Source: Bryobacterales bacterium (GTDB taxonomy: Bacteria; Acidobacteriota; Terriglobia; Bryobacterales; Bryobacteraceae). Taken from it: a DNA stretch of 9,417 nucleotides. The notes under the pieces are model-generated. The model was not told the origin of the DNA, searched no databases, and was given only the letters and a program-made list of their open reading frames with translations. Both the position numbers and the translations under genes were made by a program. The DNA lies in contig PLRZ01000146.1 of assembly GCA_003164075.1 (NCBI GenBank), positions 4,280 to 13,696 on the forward strand, in the 5' to 3' direction. Positions within the stretch are counted from its first letter, which is position 1. The number at the start of each line of letters is the position of its first letter. Below are positions 1 through 6,403 of the stretch, piece by piece.

Positions 1-168
1 CACCGCCTGCCCCACCTGCGGGCTCGCGGCAAATTCCACGACATCAGGAGTGCTGAAGTGGGCGACGCAGCGGGGAGGCGGATCGCGGGTCGAGCGAGAG
101 GACGAGGGGCGCCTTAAGATTTCCGGAAGTGGCTCTTTTGGCGGAGCCAGTAAAGACAGTATAGTCAG
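1..168. other. Left-edge region without a supported gene
   Basis: No frame here has a credible start and family match. Two frames stay open across the region. Plus frame 2 (codons from base 2) runs to TGA 170-172 and contains CPTCG. A minus frame runs off the left edge with a protein-like end (HFSTPDVVEFAASP), but its only candidate starts are weak and lack a ribosome site. A partial minus-strand gene leaving the window is possible. A 6-bp inverted repeat, TGGCTC (130-135) and GAGCCA (144-149), precedes the first gene and could be an operator or chance. Confidence 0.3.
158..165. promoter_or_regulatory. Overlapping two-way -10 candidate (AGTATAGT)
   Basis: TATAGT (160-165, plus) and TATACT (163-158, minus) share the same bases, each matching the -10 consensus at 5 of 6. 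On the plus strand, TTGGCG at 138-143 is a weak -35 at 16-bp spacing. The plus -10 ends 7 nt before ATG 172, so transcription would begin at or next to the start codon and the mRNA would be leaderless, consistent with no proper Shine-Dalgarno site. This is a motif match only. Confidence 0.4.
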
Positions 169-328
169 GTGATGTCACCACGCTCCACCATTCGCACCCA
201 TGCCGACCGCAGCGTGCCCGAAGAAGCGGCGAAAATTCTGGCGGAAGGCTACGTCGCGCACGTGGGCTTCGTCGAGGAGGGCCAGCCGTACGTGATTCCG
301 GTGGGATATCAATTCAGTCCGGCGACTT

Positions 329-332
329 CCCC
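329..332 (+). other. Frameshift site in PNPOx-like gene (extra C)
   Basis: Removing one C from this CCCC run links frame 1 (…YQFSPATS) to frame 2 (SLYFHGSLASRL) with no loss of family sequence. The true shift could lie anywhere in about 318-343, but the homopolymer is the simplest place. Confidence 0.7.
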
Positions 333-732
333 GCAGCCTCTATTTTCACGGCTCCCTGGCCAGCCGGCTCATGCGGCATCTGGCCTCGGGCGCGCCGGTT
401 TGCGTCTCGGTCACCCTGCTCGACGGGCTGGTCTACTCGCGCACGGCGCTCAATCATTCCATGAACTATCGCAGCGCGGTGTGCTTCGGCCGCGGGCGGC
501 GGGTGACGGATTCCGCGGTGCAGCGCACCGTTTATGAGGCCATGGTGAGCCGCTATTTTCCGGGACGGACCGAGGGCCGCGACTATGCCGCGCCCACGGC
601 TGCGCATCTGGAATCCACCGCGTTGATCGAAGTGGAGATCGAGCAATGGAGCGCCAAGATGCGGACCGGCGGACCGCTAGGACCGCGGGACGCCGAAGAG
701 GGCGCGCCCGGCACTCGCGGAGTGGTGGATCT

Positions 733-736
733 CTAG
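733..736. other. Shared palindromic stop codons (CTAG)
   Basis: The palindrome CTAG supplies TAG to the plus-strand gene (734-736) and TAG to the minus-strand gene (735-733). The two convergent genes overlap by 3 bp and leave no room for an intergenic terminator. Confidence 0.85.
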
Positions 737-1002
737 CTGGAGACCGGTGGACCGGGCACCGGCAGATCCGGCCCGTCCACACTACGCTTCCGAAGGGCTA
801 GCTTGAGAAGATCGACCGCGTACAACGTGGCTGACGGATGGAGCCGGGCGCGCAGGCATTCCGCGTGGCAGAAGTCGATCTGCTCGTGTTGCAGATCCGA
901 GGGGCCACCGTGGCACGTGGTGAACAGAAGCGATCCGACGTCCGGGGGAACGGGCTCGACAGTTTTGCCACAAAAGCAACATTGGTAGGTTGGGGTGTTC
1001 AT
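733..1002 (-). CDS. Small Cys-rich, probable zinc-binding protein
   Basis: An 89-residue protein I cannot assign to a named family. The N-terminal half has C8-C9-x-C11 (QCCFCGK), C30-H31, H39 and C45-H-A-E-C49. This pattern fits a treble-clef or similar zinc site with the CxxC knuckle first and the FCHAEC helix second. The middle (residues 50-72) is likely helical and the tail is Pro-rich. No signal peptide or membrane segment is visible, so it is probably cytoplasmic. I chose ATG 1002 because a longer start at 1071 would run across the divergent promoter and into the cyclophilin start. The ribosome site is weak. The gene is divergent from the cyclophilin gene (61-bp gap) and convergent with the PNPOx-like gene. 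It may bind nucleic acid or a protein partner, but nothing here proves that. Confidence 0.72.
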   Translation of the reverse strand: MNTPTYQCCFCGKTVEPVPPDVGSLLFTTCHGGPSDLQHEQIDFCHAECLRARLHPSATLYAVDLLKLALRKRSVDGPDLPVPGPPVSS

Positions 1003-1027
1003 CTCATCCGATCCGCAGCGTGTTTCA

Positions 1028-1036
1028 AGTGTAGCA
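1028..1036 (-). promoter_or_regulatory. Extended -10 for the small Cys-rich gene
   Basis: Read on the minus strand this is TG-C-TACACT, an extended -10 with a 4-of-6 hexamer. Transcription would start near 1021, giving a leader of about 19 nt before ATG 1002. It is the mirror image of the plus-strand element at 1048-1056. Confidence 0.45.
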
Positions 1037-1054
1037 GCGTTCCAACTTGCTACA
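1030..1054. promoter_or_regulatory. 7-bp inverted repeat in divergent promoter
   Basis: TGTAGCA (1030-1036) and TGCTACA (1048-1054) form a perfect dyad with an 11-bp spacer. The arms are part of the two opposing extended -10 elements, so the symmetry may simply reflect two back-to-back promoters. It could also be a regulator site controlling both genes. Confidence 0.5.
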
Positions 1055-1056
1055 AT
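1048..1056 (+). promoter_or_regulatory. Extended -10 for the cyclophilin-nadD pair
   Basis: TG-C-TACAAT, an extended -10 matching consensus at 5 of 6, ends 8 nt before ATG 1064. The predicted start of transcription coincides with the start codon, so the mRNA would be leaderless. No clear -35 or Shine-Dalgarno site is present, which agrees with that reading. Confidence 0.5.
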
Positions 1057-1063
1057 CGCAGAG

Positions 1064-1552
1064 ATGGCCAACGAGATCTACGCAGTATTCGATACCACAG
1101 AAGGCAAGTTCAAACTCAAGCTTTTCGCCGACAAAGTTCCCGCCACCGTGGAGAACTTCGTCAGCCTGGCGGAAGGCGCCAAAACGGGCAAACCGTTTTA
1201 CGACGGGACCGTCTTTCATCGCGTGATCCCCGACTTCATGATTCAAGGCGGCGATCCGGAAGGCACGGGACGCGGCGGACCGGGCTACCGCTTCGCCGAC
1301 GAGTTTCACCCCGACCTCAAGCATTCCAAGAAGGGCATCATGTCCATGGCCAACGCCGGCCCCAACACCAACGGCAGCCAGTTCTTCATCACCGTAGCGC
1401 CAACGCCGTGGCTGGACAAAAAGCACAGCGTATTCGGCGAGGTGGTGGAAGGCTACGACGTGGTAAATAAAATCTCCATGGCCCCGCGCGGCGCGCAGGA
1501 CCGGCCGGCGAAGGAAATCAAGGTTCTCTCGGTAAAGATCGAGCGGGCATAG
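1064..1552 (+). CDS. Cyclophilin-type peptidyl-prolyl cis-trans isomerase
   Basis: Catalyses cis-trans isomerisation of peptide bonds before proline and assists protein folding. The 162 residues are one complete cyclophilin domain with no signal peptide, so it should act in the cytoplasm. Active-site residues equivalent to human CypA are visible: R53 and F58-M59-Q61 in [15 protein letters not shown], the MAN stretch at 95-97, F108 in SQFFIT, W116-L117 and H121 in KHSVFGEV. The Trp, often replaced in bacterial cyclophilins, is kept here, which predicts better cyclosporin binding. I chose ATG 1064 over an upstream ATG at 995 because the family starts here and the earlier one crosses the promoter of the divergent gene. 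It is followed after 9 bp by nadD and probably shares its transcript. Confidence 0.97.
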   Translation: MANEIYAVFDTTEGKFKLKLFADKVPATVENFVSLAEGAKTGKPFYDGTVFHRVIPDFMIQGGDPEGTGRGGPGYRFADEFHPDLKHSKKGIMSMANAGPNTNGSQFFITVAPTPWLDKKHSVFGEVVEGYDVVNKISMAPRGAQDRPAKEIKVLSVKIERA

Positions 1553-1561
1553 CCGCGTGCT

Positions 1562-2143
1562 GTGAGACTGGCGATCTTCGGCGGTACTTTCGACCCTATT
1601 CATCAAGCCCACCTGGCAATCGCCCAAGAAGCCGCGGAACGCTGCCGCCTGGACCTGGTTCTGCTGGTACCGGCAGCCAATCCGCCGCACAAAACCGCGG
1701 TCACGCACACCCCCTACGAGAATCGCGTGCACATGGCGGAACTGGCCTGCCGCGGCCTGGCACACCTGGAAGTGTCACGCCTGGAAGAGGGCACCGTGTG
1801 GAGCTACTCCATCGACACCATCGAAAAGGTGCGCGCGCGAATGGCGCCGGACGACCAGCTTTTCTTCGTAATCGGCGCCGATGCCTTCGCCGATATCCGT
1901 GCCTGGCGGCGATGGCGGGACGTTGCCCGGGCGGTCTGCTTCCTGGTGGTGAGCCGTCCCGGCGTAAAGTACGAAGCGCCGCCGGAAGTGCGCCTGGAGC
2001 GCCTCGAGAGGCTGGAAATGGCGGTCTCTTCATCGGAGATTCGCCGGGAACTGGCGGCCGGCAGGCGGCCGGCTGAGATTCCCCAAGCGGTATTGGACTA
2101 CATCCTGAAACACGGTCTCTACGGAACCGGAGTGGCGGCGTGA
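1562..2143 (+). CDS. nadD: Nicotinate-nucleotide adenylyltransferase
   Basis: Transfers AMP from ATP to nicotinate mononucleotide, forming deamido-NAD, the penultimate step of NAD synthesis; cytoplasmic. The 193 residues match the usual length. Seen motifs: GGTFDPIHQAH (7-17) with the two nucleotide-binding histidines H14 and H17, PAANPPHK (37-44), SYSIDTIEKVR (81-91), FFVIGADAF (101-109) with W115 and W118, and SSSEIR (156-161) near the C-terminus. The family's HxGH is HQAH here, with Ala for Gly, a mild change that should be tolerated. The start is GTG 1562, as nothing upstream in frame fits better. There is no clear ribosome site, and with only 9 bp after the cyclophilin stop, reinitiation is likely. 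The common neighbours rsfS and obg are absent here. Confidence 0.97.
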   Translation: MRLAIFGGTFDPIHQAHLAIAQEAAERCRLDLVLLVPAANPPHKTAVTHTPYENRVHMAELACRGLAHLEVSRLEEGTVWSYSIDTIEKVRARMAPDDQLFFVIGADAFADIRAWRRWRDVARAVCFLVVSRPGVKYEAPPEVRLERLERLEMAVSSSEIRRELAAGRRPAEIPQAVLDYILKHGLYGTGVAA

Positions 2144-2147
2144 ACCG

Positions 2148-2156
2148 TGCTATAGT
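2148..2156 (+). promoter_or_regulatory. Extended -10 for the secreted Ig-repeat protein
   Basis: TG-C-TATAGT starts 5 bases after the nadD stop. It would give a 5' leader of about 48 nt ahead of TTG 2211. No convincing -35 lies 16-18 bp upstream, as expected for an extended -10. The leader contains CCGGG-TG-CCCGG (2184-2195) directly before the ribosome site, which may form a small hairpin. Confidence 0.45.
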
Positions 2157-2198
2157 GCCAAAGATCGAGTCGTGCCCACGCGTCCGGGTGCCCGGCGC

Positions 2199-2206
2199 AG
2201 GAGGTG
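2199..2206 (+). promoter_or_regulatory. Strong Shine-Dalgarno site that fixes a TTG start
   Basis: AGGAGGTG, complementary to the 16S rRNA tail, has its AGGAGG core 6 nt before TTG 2211. It is the strongest ribosome site in the window and points to TTG rather than ATG 2244, which also lies in the signal peptide. Confidence 0.8.
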
Positions 2207-2210
2207 TGTC

Positions 2211-2285
2211 TTGACGAAGCTGTGGCCGCTGTGGAGCCTGTCAATGGCGCTCCTGGCGGCGCCGGCGCTTCACGCCCAAACGCGT
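2211..2285 (+). other. Signal peptide of the Ig-repeat protein (first fragment)
   Basis: The 25 codons from TTG 2211 encode a short n-region with K3, a hydrophobic core (LWSLSMALLAAPAL) and a c-region ending LHAQ. A Sec signal peptidase site is likely after APA or LHA. The frame then meets TAA 2286-2288. Adding one A to the A-run 2278-2280 opens the frame into NALTADRQSLAFTAP, the start of the first Ig repeat, so this is the true N-terminus of the large protein that follows. Confidence 0.8.
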
Positions 2286-4217
2286 TAACGGCGGATCGGC
2301 AGTCCCTGGCGTTCACGGCCCCGGTGAAACGGGTCGCCTACGTCGCTGCCTCTCAACATCGGCAGTTCGCCCACTTCAGCGATCATACTGGCAACGGTCG
2401 TGGAGCAGACCGATCCGTCGGTTGCATGGCTGAGTGTCAGCCCCAGTGGCGGCCCCACTCCCGCGGTCCTGACGGTAACCGTGGATCCCTCCAAACTGAG
2501 TTCGGGCGCCTATACCGGATCGGTGGTGGTCTCAGTTTTTGGTGGCTCCGGTTCCATCACCGTCGCGGTGAGCCTCACGGTGAGCACCATCGACGTGAAC
2601 CCCGCGTCACTGACTTTTCAGACGGCCGTGGGCAGCACCCCGCTGGTCCAGAGCGTCACTTTGACCAGCACCGCGCCGGTGACATTTACCGCGGCAGGCT
2701 CCACTTCGAGCGGCGGCAATTGGCTGGCGGTTTCCCCGGCCTCCGGCACGGTCTCGAACTTCAGCGCCGTGACTGCCATCCCGGACTCCACGATTGTGCC
2801 TTTGCTGAGTCCCGGAACGTACAACGGAACCATCACCATCACTCCCACCAGCGGAACCGATCTTACGCCCGTCCTCGTACCGGTTACCTTGACAGTCACG
2901 CCGGCCCCGGCCGTCACCGTGAGTCCCGCCTCGCTGAACCTCGAGTACCAGATCGGCGGCTCGACGAGTGCCGCGCAGCAGACCATCACGCTAACCTCGC
3001 CGAGTACCCAGGGGGTAGCCTTCACCATCACGGCTACCAGCCAGACCAATCCTGCCGGCGGAACGTGGGTGGTGGCCAATCCTGCCGCCGGATCGATCAC
3101 CTCCGCCGGCACGCTGGTGACCGTCGGCTACAACACTTTCGCCAATCTCCCCGCAGGCACGTGGACCAGCACCGTGACGGTCAACACGCCCAACGGTTCG
3201 CCCACCACCACCAGTATTCCGGTAACCCTGTTGGTGTCCTCCCTGCCGCTGCTGATCGTTCCCGCGACTACCCTGAACTTCACCGCCGAGGTGAACTCCG
3301 CCAACCCGGCGCCGCAATCCGTCACCATCGCTTCCACCAGCGCGGCGCCGCACACTTACGGGGTGTTGGTCTCCACTGCCGATGGCCACGCATGGCTGGT
3401 AGCTCCCACCACCGGAACCACGCCGGGCCCGCTCAGCATTTCCGTAAGCCCCGCGGGACTGGCGCCGGGATCGTACACTGGCGCCGTCACCGTAACCGGA
3501 GTGGGCGCGGGCAACGGAGCGCAGCAGATCCCCGTCACGTTGAAGGTTTCGAACGACCCTTCCATCGCCGCCAATTTCACCGCGCTGGCCCTGCCCTACC
3601 AACTCGGCCAGATACAGATCGTATCGCAAGCCATCGCTCTGAGCAGCAGTAACGGCGTGCCGATGAACTTCATCGCCACGGCCGCCACCACCAGTTGTGG
3701 CGCCAGTTGGCTGGCGCTTGGCTCCGCCAACGGCGCCACCCCCGGACAGGTGACGGTGGCGCTGAATCCGCAAGGCCTGGCAGTGGGAACCTGCAACGGT
3801 ACCGTGTCGATTGCCGCCGTCAACGCCGTCACCGGCGCGGCAGCCATCAACAGCCCGTTAGTCATACCGGTGAACGTGACGGTGAGTTCCAGCGCGCTGC
3901 TGGTGGTATCGCCACTCACTCCCGCGGTCTTTACCGCGCAGTCCGGCGGCAATCCGCAAGGGCTGCAAGTTTTCACCCTGACCAGCAGCGACACCGACGT
4001 GTTGAGTTTCACCGCCGCCGGCGCCACCACTAACGGCGGCAGCGCCTGGCTGCAGGTCTCGCAGATCAATGGATCCACCGCCCCCGGCTTCAACACCCTG
4101 GGGATCACCGTGCAGCCCGGCCAACTGGCGGCCGGAGTGTATACCGGCGCCGTCACCGTCACGGCCTCCGGACCGGGCGGCGCAACGGTAGCCAACAGCC
4201 CCTCACCATACCCGTGA
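2211..4217 (+). CDS. Secreted BACON-like Ig-repeat protein, N-terminal part (frameshifted)
   Basis: First two-thirds of one large secreted or surface protein whose end is in the next entry. After the signal peptide come six repeats of about 100 residues, at roughly 2289-2585, 2589-2905, 2910-3242, 3252-3553, 3561-3890 and 3894-4235. Each runs: SL-x-F, a run of β-strands, a GG-x-WL-x-V-x-P-x-SG turn, then G-x-Y-x-G-x-V-x-V and a closing PVTLTV. This is the pattern of BACON and related Ig-like domains, which often bind carbohydrate or act as spacers. Low in charge, rich in Thr, Ser, Gly and Val. Frames break at the A-runs 2278-2280 (one A missing) and 2327-2329 (one A extra), then at CCCC 4199-4202. 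The long open stretch from GTG 2400 is not a true start: that Val lies inside repeat 1. No catalytic domain is seen. Likely role is adhesion or cell-surface binding, inferred. Confidence 0.85.
2278..2280 (+). other. Frameshift site 1 in the Ig-repeat gene (missing A)
   Basis: One more A turns the end of the signal peptide (HAQ) into QNALTADRQSLAF, avoids TAA 2286 and opens repeat 1. Confidence 0.7.
2327..2329 (+). other. Frameshift site 2 in the Ig-repeat gene (extra A)
   Basis: Removing one A gives PVNGSPTSLPLNIGSSP, which joins the two halves of repeat 1 and returns to the long frame. It compensates the first shift 47-51 bases earlier. Confidence 0.75.
4199..4202 (+). other. Frameshift site 3 in the Ig-repeat gene (missing C)
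   Basis: Adding one C to CCCC changes the terminal SPSPYP-stop into SPLTIPVTFAV, the closing strand that every other repeat has. After all three repairs the gene is 3669 bases, exactly 1223 codons. Confidence 0.8.
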
Positions 4218-5878
4218 CTTTCGCCGTGACCACCGGGTCGCTGGTGGTGGGCCAGACGGCGCTCAGTTTCAAGCAAGCCTCCGGCGGTGCGCCGCCGGTC
4301 AACCAGGCGGTCGGCATTACGTCCACCGGCCAGCCGCTCAACTTCGCGGCATCGGCCTACAACAGCGGATCGGTGAGCTGGCTGAAAGTGACGCCCTCAG
4401 GTTCGACGCCCGGTAGCATCTCGGTCGGGGTGGACGGATCCAAGCTGCCTCAGGGTACTTACACCGGCACCGTGACGCTATTGGCCACCACTCCCAACGC
4501 GGGCAACAGCCCGGCATTCCTCCCCGTGACTCTCACGGTGAATGCCGGAACCATCTCGGCGAGCCCCACCAGCCTGGTGTTCACGCAGGTGTCAGCCGGC
4601 CCGCCGCCGGCATCGCAGAGCTTTACCTTGTCCGGCGCCCCTGGCGCGATCTCATTTCAAACTGCGGCGGCCACCGGCAGCGGCGGAGCCTGGCTGAGCG
4701 CGTCGCCCGCCAGCGGAAGTACGCCCGGGACCGTACAAGTGAGCGTCGCGGCAAATAGCCTGGAAGTGGGGAGCTATAGCGGTAACGTCACGGTGGCCGC
4801 GGCGGGCGCCGATGGCAGCCCGATCATGGTCCCCGTAACCCTCAACGTATTGGTCCCGCACGCTCTCTCCGTCTCTCCGACCCTGATCACTTTCACCACC
4901 CAGCCGGGGAGCACCGCCGTTCAGTCGGCCCAGGTGCAGCTCTCCTCCGCGGGCGGGTCCACTTCCTACACCGTGGCAACATCGGGCGGCACGTGGCTGG
5001 GAGCCTCCCCCTCCAGCGGCGCCACGCCCGCCACCATCACCGTGACCGCGAATCCTACGGCCTTGTTGACCGGAGCGTATTCCGGGACCTTCACTCTCAG
5101 CTCTCCCAACTCGATTACCGCTGTGACGGTGACGGTGAACCTGGTGGTGGGGACGGTTTCCAGTCCCGTGGTGAATGCCGTCGCCAACGCCGCCAGCTAC
5201 TTCAGCGGGGCCATTGCGCCGGGCGAGAACATCGTAATTTTCGGCAGCGGTATCGGGCCGCCTCAACTGACCAGAGGCACGGTGACGAACGGGGTGGTGG
5301 ACACGTCGGTGGCGGCCACGCGGGTGTTGTTCGATGGCATCGCGAGTCCCATGATCTACGCTCTTTCCTCGCAGACCAGCGCCATGGCGCCCTACGAGGT
5401 CACGGGACGGTCGACCGTCAACGTGGTGGTGGAATACCAGGGCGTGCAATCGTCGCCGGTGGAATACACGTTGACTCCGACCGCGCCGGGGATCTACTCG
5501 CAGAATGCTCAGGGAACCGGACCGGGCGCCATTCTGAACCAGGATTACAGCATCAACCTGCCCGCCACGCCCGCCTCCAAGGGCTCCGTGGTAGCGGTAT
5601 ATATGACGGGCGAAGGCTACACGGTGGGGGCGGCGGATGGCGCCATCGCCACCGGTCTGCTCTCACCGGTATTGCCGGTGACCGCCACCGTGGGAGGCAT
5701 TCCGGCAACGGTGATTTACGCGGGGACGGCTCCCGGCATCGTCACCGGCGCCATGCAGGTGAACGTCCAGATTCCCTTGAACGCCCCGTCGGGTCCGTCG
5801 GTGCCGATTGTCATTACGGTGGGGACGGGGACCTCGGCGGCCAGTACGCAAAACGGTATTACGGTATCGGTGCAGTAG
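4214..5878 (+). CDS. Secreted Ig-repeat protein, C-terminal part with Solibacter-type C-terminal domain
   Basis: Last third of the protein begun at 2211. The GTG at 4214 is the Val of a PVTFAV strand inside repeat 6, not a real start. Repeats 7, 8 and 9 lie at about 4238-4543, 4550-4855 and 4859-5149 with the same WL-x-x-(S/T)P-S-G and G-x-Y-x-G signatures. From about 5156 to the end (some 240 residues) is a different domain: VVNAVANAASY, then IAPGENIVIFGSGIGPP, RVLFDGIASPMIYA, APYEV, VVVEYQGVQSSP, APGIYSQ, AVYMTGEG, VTATVGGIPATVIYAGTAPG and MQVNVQIP. This matches the Solibacter uncharacterised C-terminal domain (TIGR03437 type), found at the end of many exported acidobacterial proteins and possibly a sorting or anchoring module; its role is unproven. 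No membrane anchor or LPxTG is seen. The stop is TAG 5876-5878. Confidence 0.9.
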   Translation: MTFAVTTGSLVVGQTALSFKQASGGAPPVNQAVGITSTGQPLNFAASAYNSGSVSWLKVTPSGSTPGSISVGVDGSKLPQGTYTGTVTLLATTPNAGNSPAFLPVTLTVNAGTISASPTSLVFTQVSAGPPPASQSFTLSGAPGAISFQTAAATGSGGAWLSASPASGSTPGTVQVSVAANSLEVGSYSGNVTVAAAGADGSPIMVPVTLNVLVPHALSVSPTLITFTTQPGSTAVQSAQVQLSSAGGSTSYTVATSGGTWLGASPSSGATPATITVTANPTALLTGAYSGTFTLSSPNSITAVTVTVNLVVGTVSSPVVNAVANAASYFSGAIAPGENIVIFGSGIGPPQLTRGTVTNGVVDTSVAATRVLFDGIASPMIYALSSQTSAMAPYEVTGRSTVNVVVEYQGVQSSPVEYTLTPTAPGIYSQNAQGTGPGAILNQDYSINLPATPASKGSVVAVYMTGEGYTVGAADGAIATGLLSPVLPVTATVGGIPATVIYAGTAPGIVTGAMQVNVQIPLNAPSGPSVPIVITVGTGTSAASTQNGITVSVQ

Positions 5879-6068
5879 GAAGGTGGCCGCTATCAGGTAA
5901 GGCGTGCTGCCCTGATGGGGCTCGTGGTTTGGATAGGCTCACTGGCGTGACTCGGCGGCAAGTTCATTGCGGCTAAACGGTGTCCAACTACGTGGTCGGA
6001 CGCGGTTCCGGTGCAGCACTTAAGCTCGGTAGCGGAACACGCGCCGGCCTGTGGGTGTCTTCATCCGG
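5879..6068. other. Intergenic region after the Ig-repeat gene
   Basis: No gene is supported. A weak inverted repeat, ATCAGG (5892-5897) and CCTGAT (5911-5916) with a 13-nt loop, lies just after the stop and might end transcription, but no T-run follows. A second loose pair, GTTCCG (6005-6010) and CGGAAC (6033-6038), is probably chance. Confidence 0.4.
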
Positions 6069-6099
6069 GTTTCAATCCATGCCTCCCGCGCGGGAGGCG
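6069..6099 (-). repeat. Solitary CRISPR-repeat-like element
   Basis: Read on the minus strand, a perfect 18-bp palindrome (6098-6081) is followed by ATGGATTGAAAC. Type I-C CRISPR repeats have the same plan and size: a GC-rich stem followed by GTGGATTGAAAC, 11 of 12 bases identical in the tail. No second copy is found within about 70 bases on either side, and no cas gene is in the window. It could be an orphan or degenerate repeat, the remains of an array, or chance similarity. It begins 11 bases beyond the stop of the 86-residue gene, so it may also serve that gene as a hairpin. Confidence 0.4.
6081..6098. repeat. Perfect 18-bp palindrome
   Basis: GCCTCCCGCGCGGGAGGC reads the same on both strands and as RNA can form a stem of seven GC-rich pairs with a GCGC loop. 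It lies between two convergent genes (ends at 5878 and 6110), a fitting place for a two-way transcription barrier, though no T-run follows on either strand. Confidence 0.75.
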
Positions 6100-6109
6100 T
6101 TCGGCCCTT

Positions 6110-6370
6110 TTACTGGTGTTTGCTCTTGCCGTTGGAGTGCTCGGCGGTGATGGCGCGTATGAGGCCGTCGAGGTTCTCTTCCAGGCGCTTCATGCGGGCG
6201 TCTGCCGCGTCGACGTACTTGCCGATGGAGGTTGCCATGCTGCCGATGGTTTCCTGCGTTTGGGTCTGCGCTCTTACCAGCCCTTCGGTGGCTGTCTGGG
6301 TGCGCAGTTGTGCTTCTGCGAGGGCGTGGAGTGTGGCTGCGATGGCTGCGAGGTGTTCGTCTATGGTCAT
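6110..6370 (-). CDS. Small helical (coiled-coil) protein, function unknown
   Basis: 86 residues, no family recognised. The sequence is almost entirely predicted helix: EHLAAIAATLHALAEAQL, a polar TQTATEGLVRAQTQTQET middle, then DARMKRLEENLDGLIRAI with heptad-like spacing of Leu, Ile and Met, and a basic GKSKHQ end. No Pro, Cys or Trp, no signal peptide, no membrane segment: probably a soluble oligomer. AGAGGA lies 10 nt before ATG 6370 and an extended -10 (TGAGATAAT, 6412-6404) upstream, so expression as its own unit is credible. The opposite frames give Cys- and Trp-rich products that look like shadows. It sits between a CRISPR-like repeat downstream and a strong hairpin upstream. Confidence 0.7.
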   Translation of the reverse strand: MTIDEHLAAIAATLHALAEAQLRTQTATEGLVRAQTQTQETIGSMATSIGKYVDAADARMKRLEENLDGLIRAITAEHSNGKSKHQ

Positions 6371-6380
6371 GGTGCGGCGT

Positions 6381-6386
6381 TCCTCT
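6381..6386 (-). promoter_or_regulatory. Ribosome site for the 86-residue protein
   Basis: AGAGGA on the minus strand, 10 nt before ATG 6370. It supports this start and the reality of the small gene. Confidence 0.55.
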
Positions 6387-6403
6387 GGCTGTGGCTTGGT
6401 CCG

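Larger units (their letters stand above)
172..736 (+). pseudogene. Pyridoxamine 5'-phosphate oxidase-like flavin protein, frameshifted
   Basis: Flavin-binding split-barrel protein of the PNPOx-like group (Pyridox_ox_2 type). Such proteins bind FMN or a related flavin; the substrate is unknown and this is not certainly PdxH. The first frame (from ATG 172 or GTG 169) encodes GYVAHVGFVEEGQPYVIPVGYQ, the usual first strands. The second frame resumes with LYFHGSLASRLMRHL, then VSVTLLDGLVYSR, the conserved HSMNYRS, and a C-terminal SAKMRTGGP. The frames join if one C is removed from CCCC 329-332, giving 188 codons (187 residues), close to the family's normal length. The gene therefore looks complete apart from one extra base: sequencing error or recent inactivation. 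Without repair the cell would make only a truncated first third. The start at 172 follows a -10 directly, suggesting a leaderless message. Its stop overlaps that of the convergent small gene. Confidence 0.85.

Noticed and set aside
1025..1765. 246-codon minus-strand frame across cyclophilin and nadD
   Set aside because: Antisense to two well-supported enzymes, with no motif of its own.
2204..3652. 482-codon plus-strand frame in the Ig-repeat gene
   Set aside because: Only about 2282-2326 is real (part of repeat 1 between two frameshifts). The rest is an Arg/His-rich shadow of the repeat frame.
6066..6080. tRNA T-arm from GGGTTTCAATCC
   Set aside because: The loop order does not fit TTCRANY, and no acceptor, D or anticodon arm could be folded around it.
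6069..6099. A true CRISPR array
   Set aside because: Only one repeat unit is present. No second copy occurs at spacer distance and no cas gene is visible.
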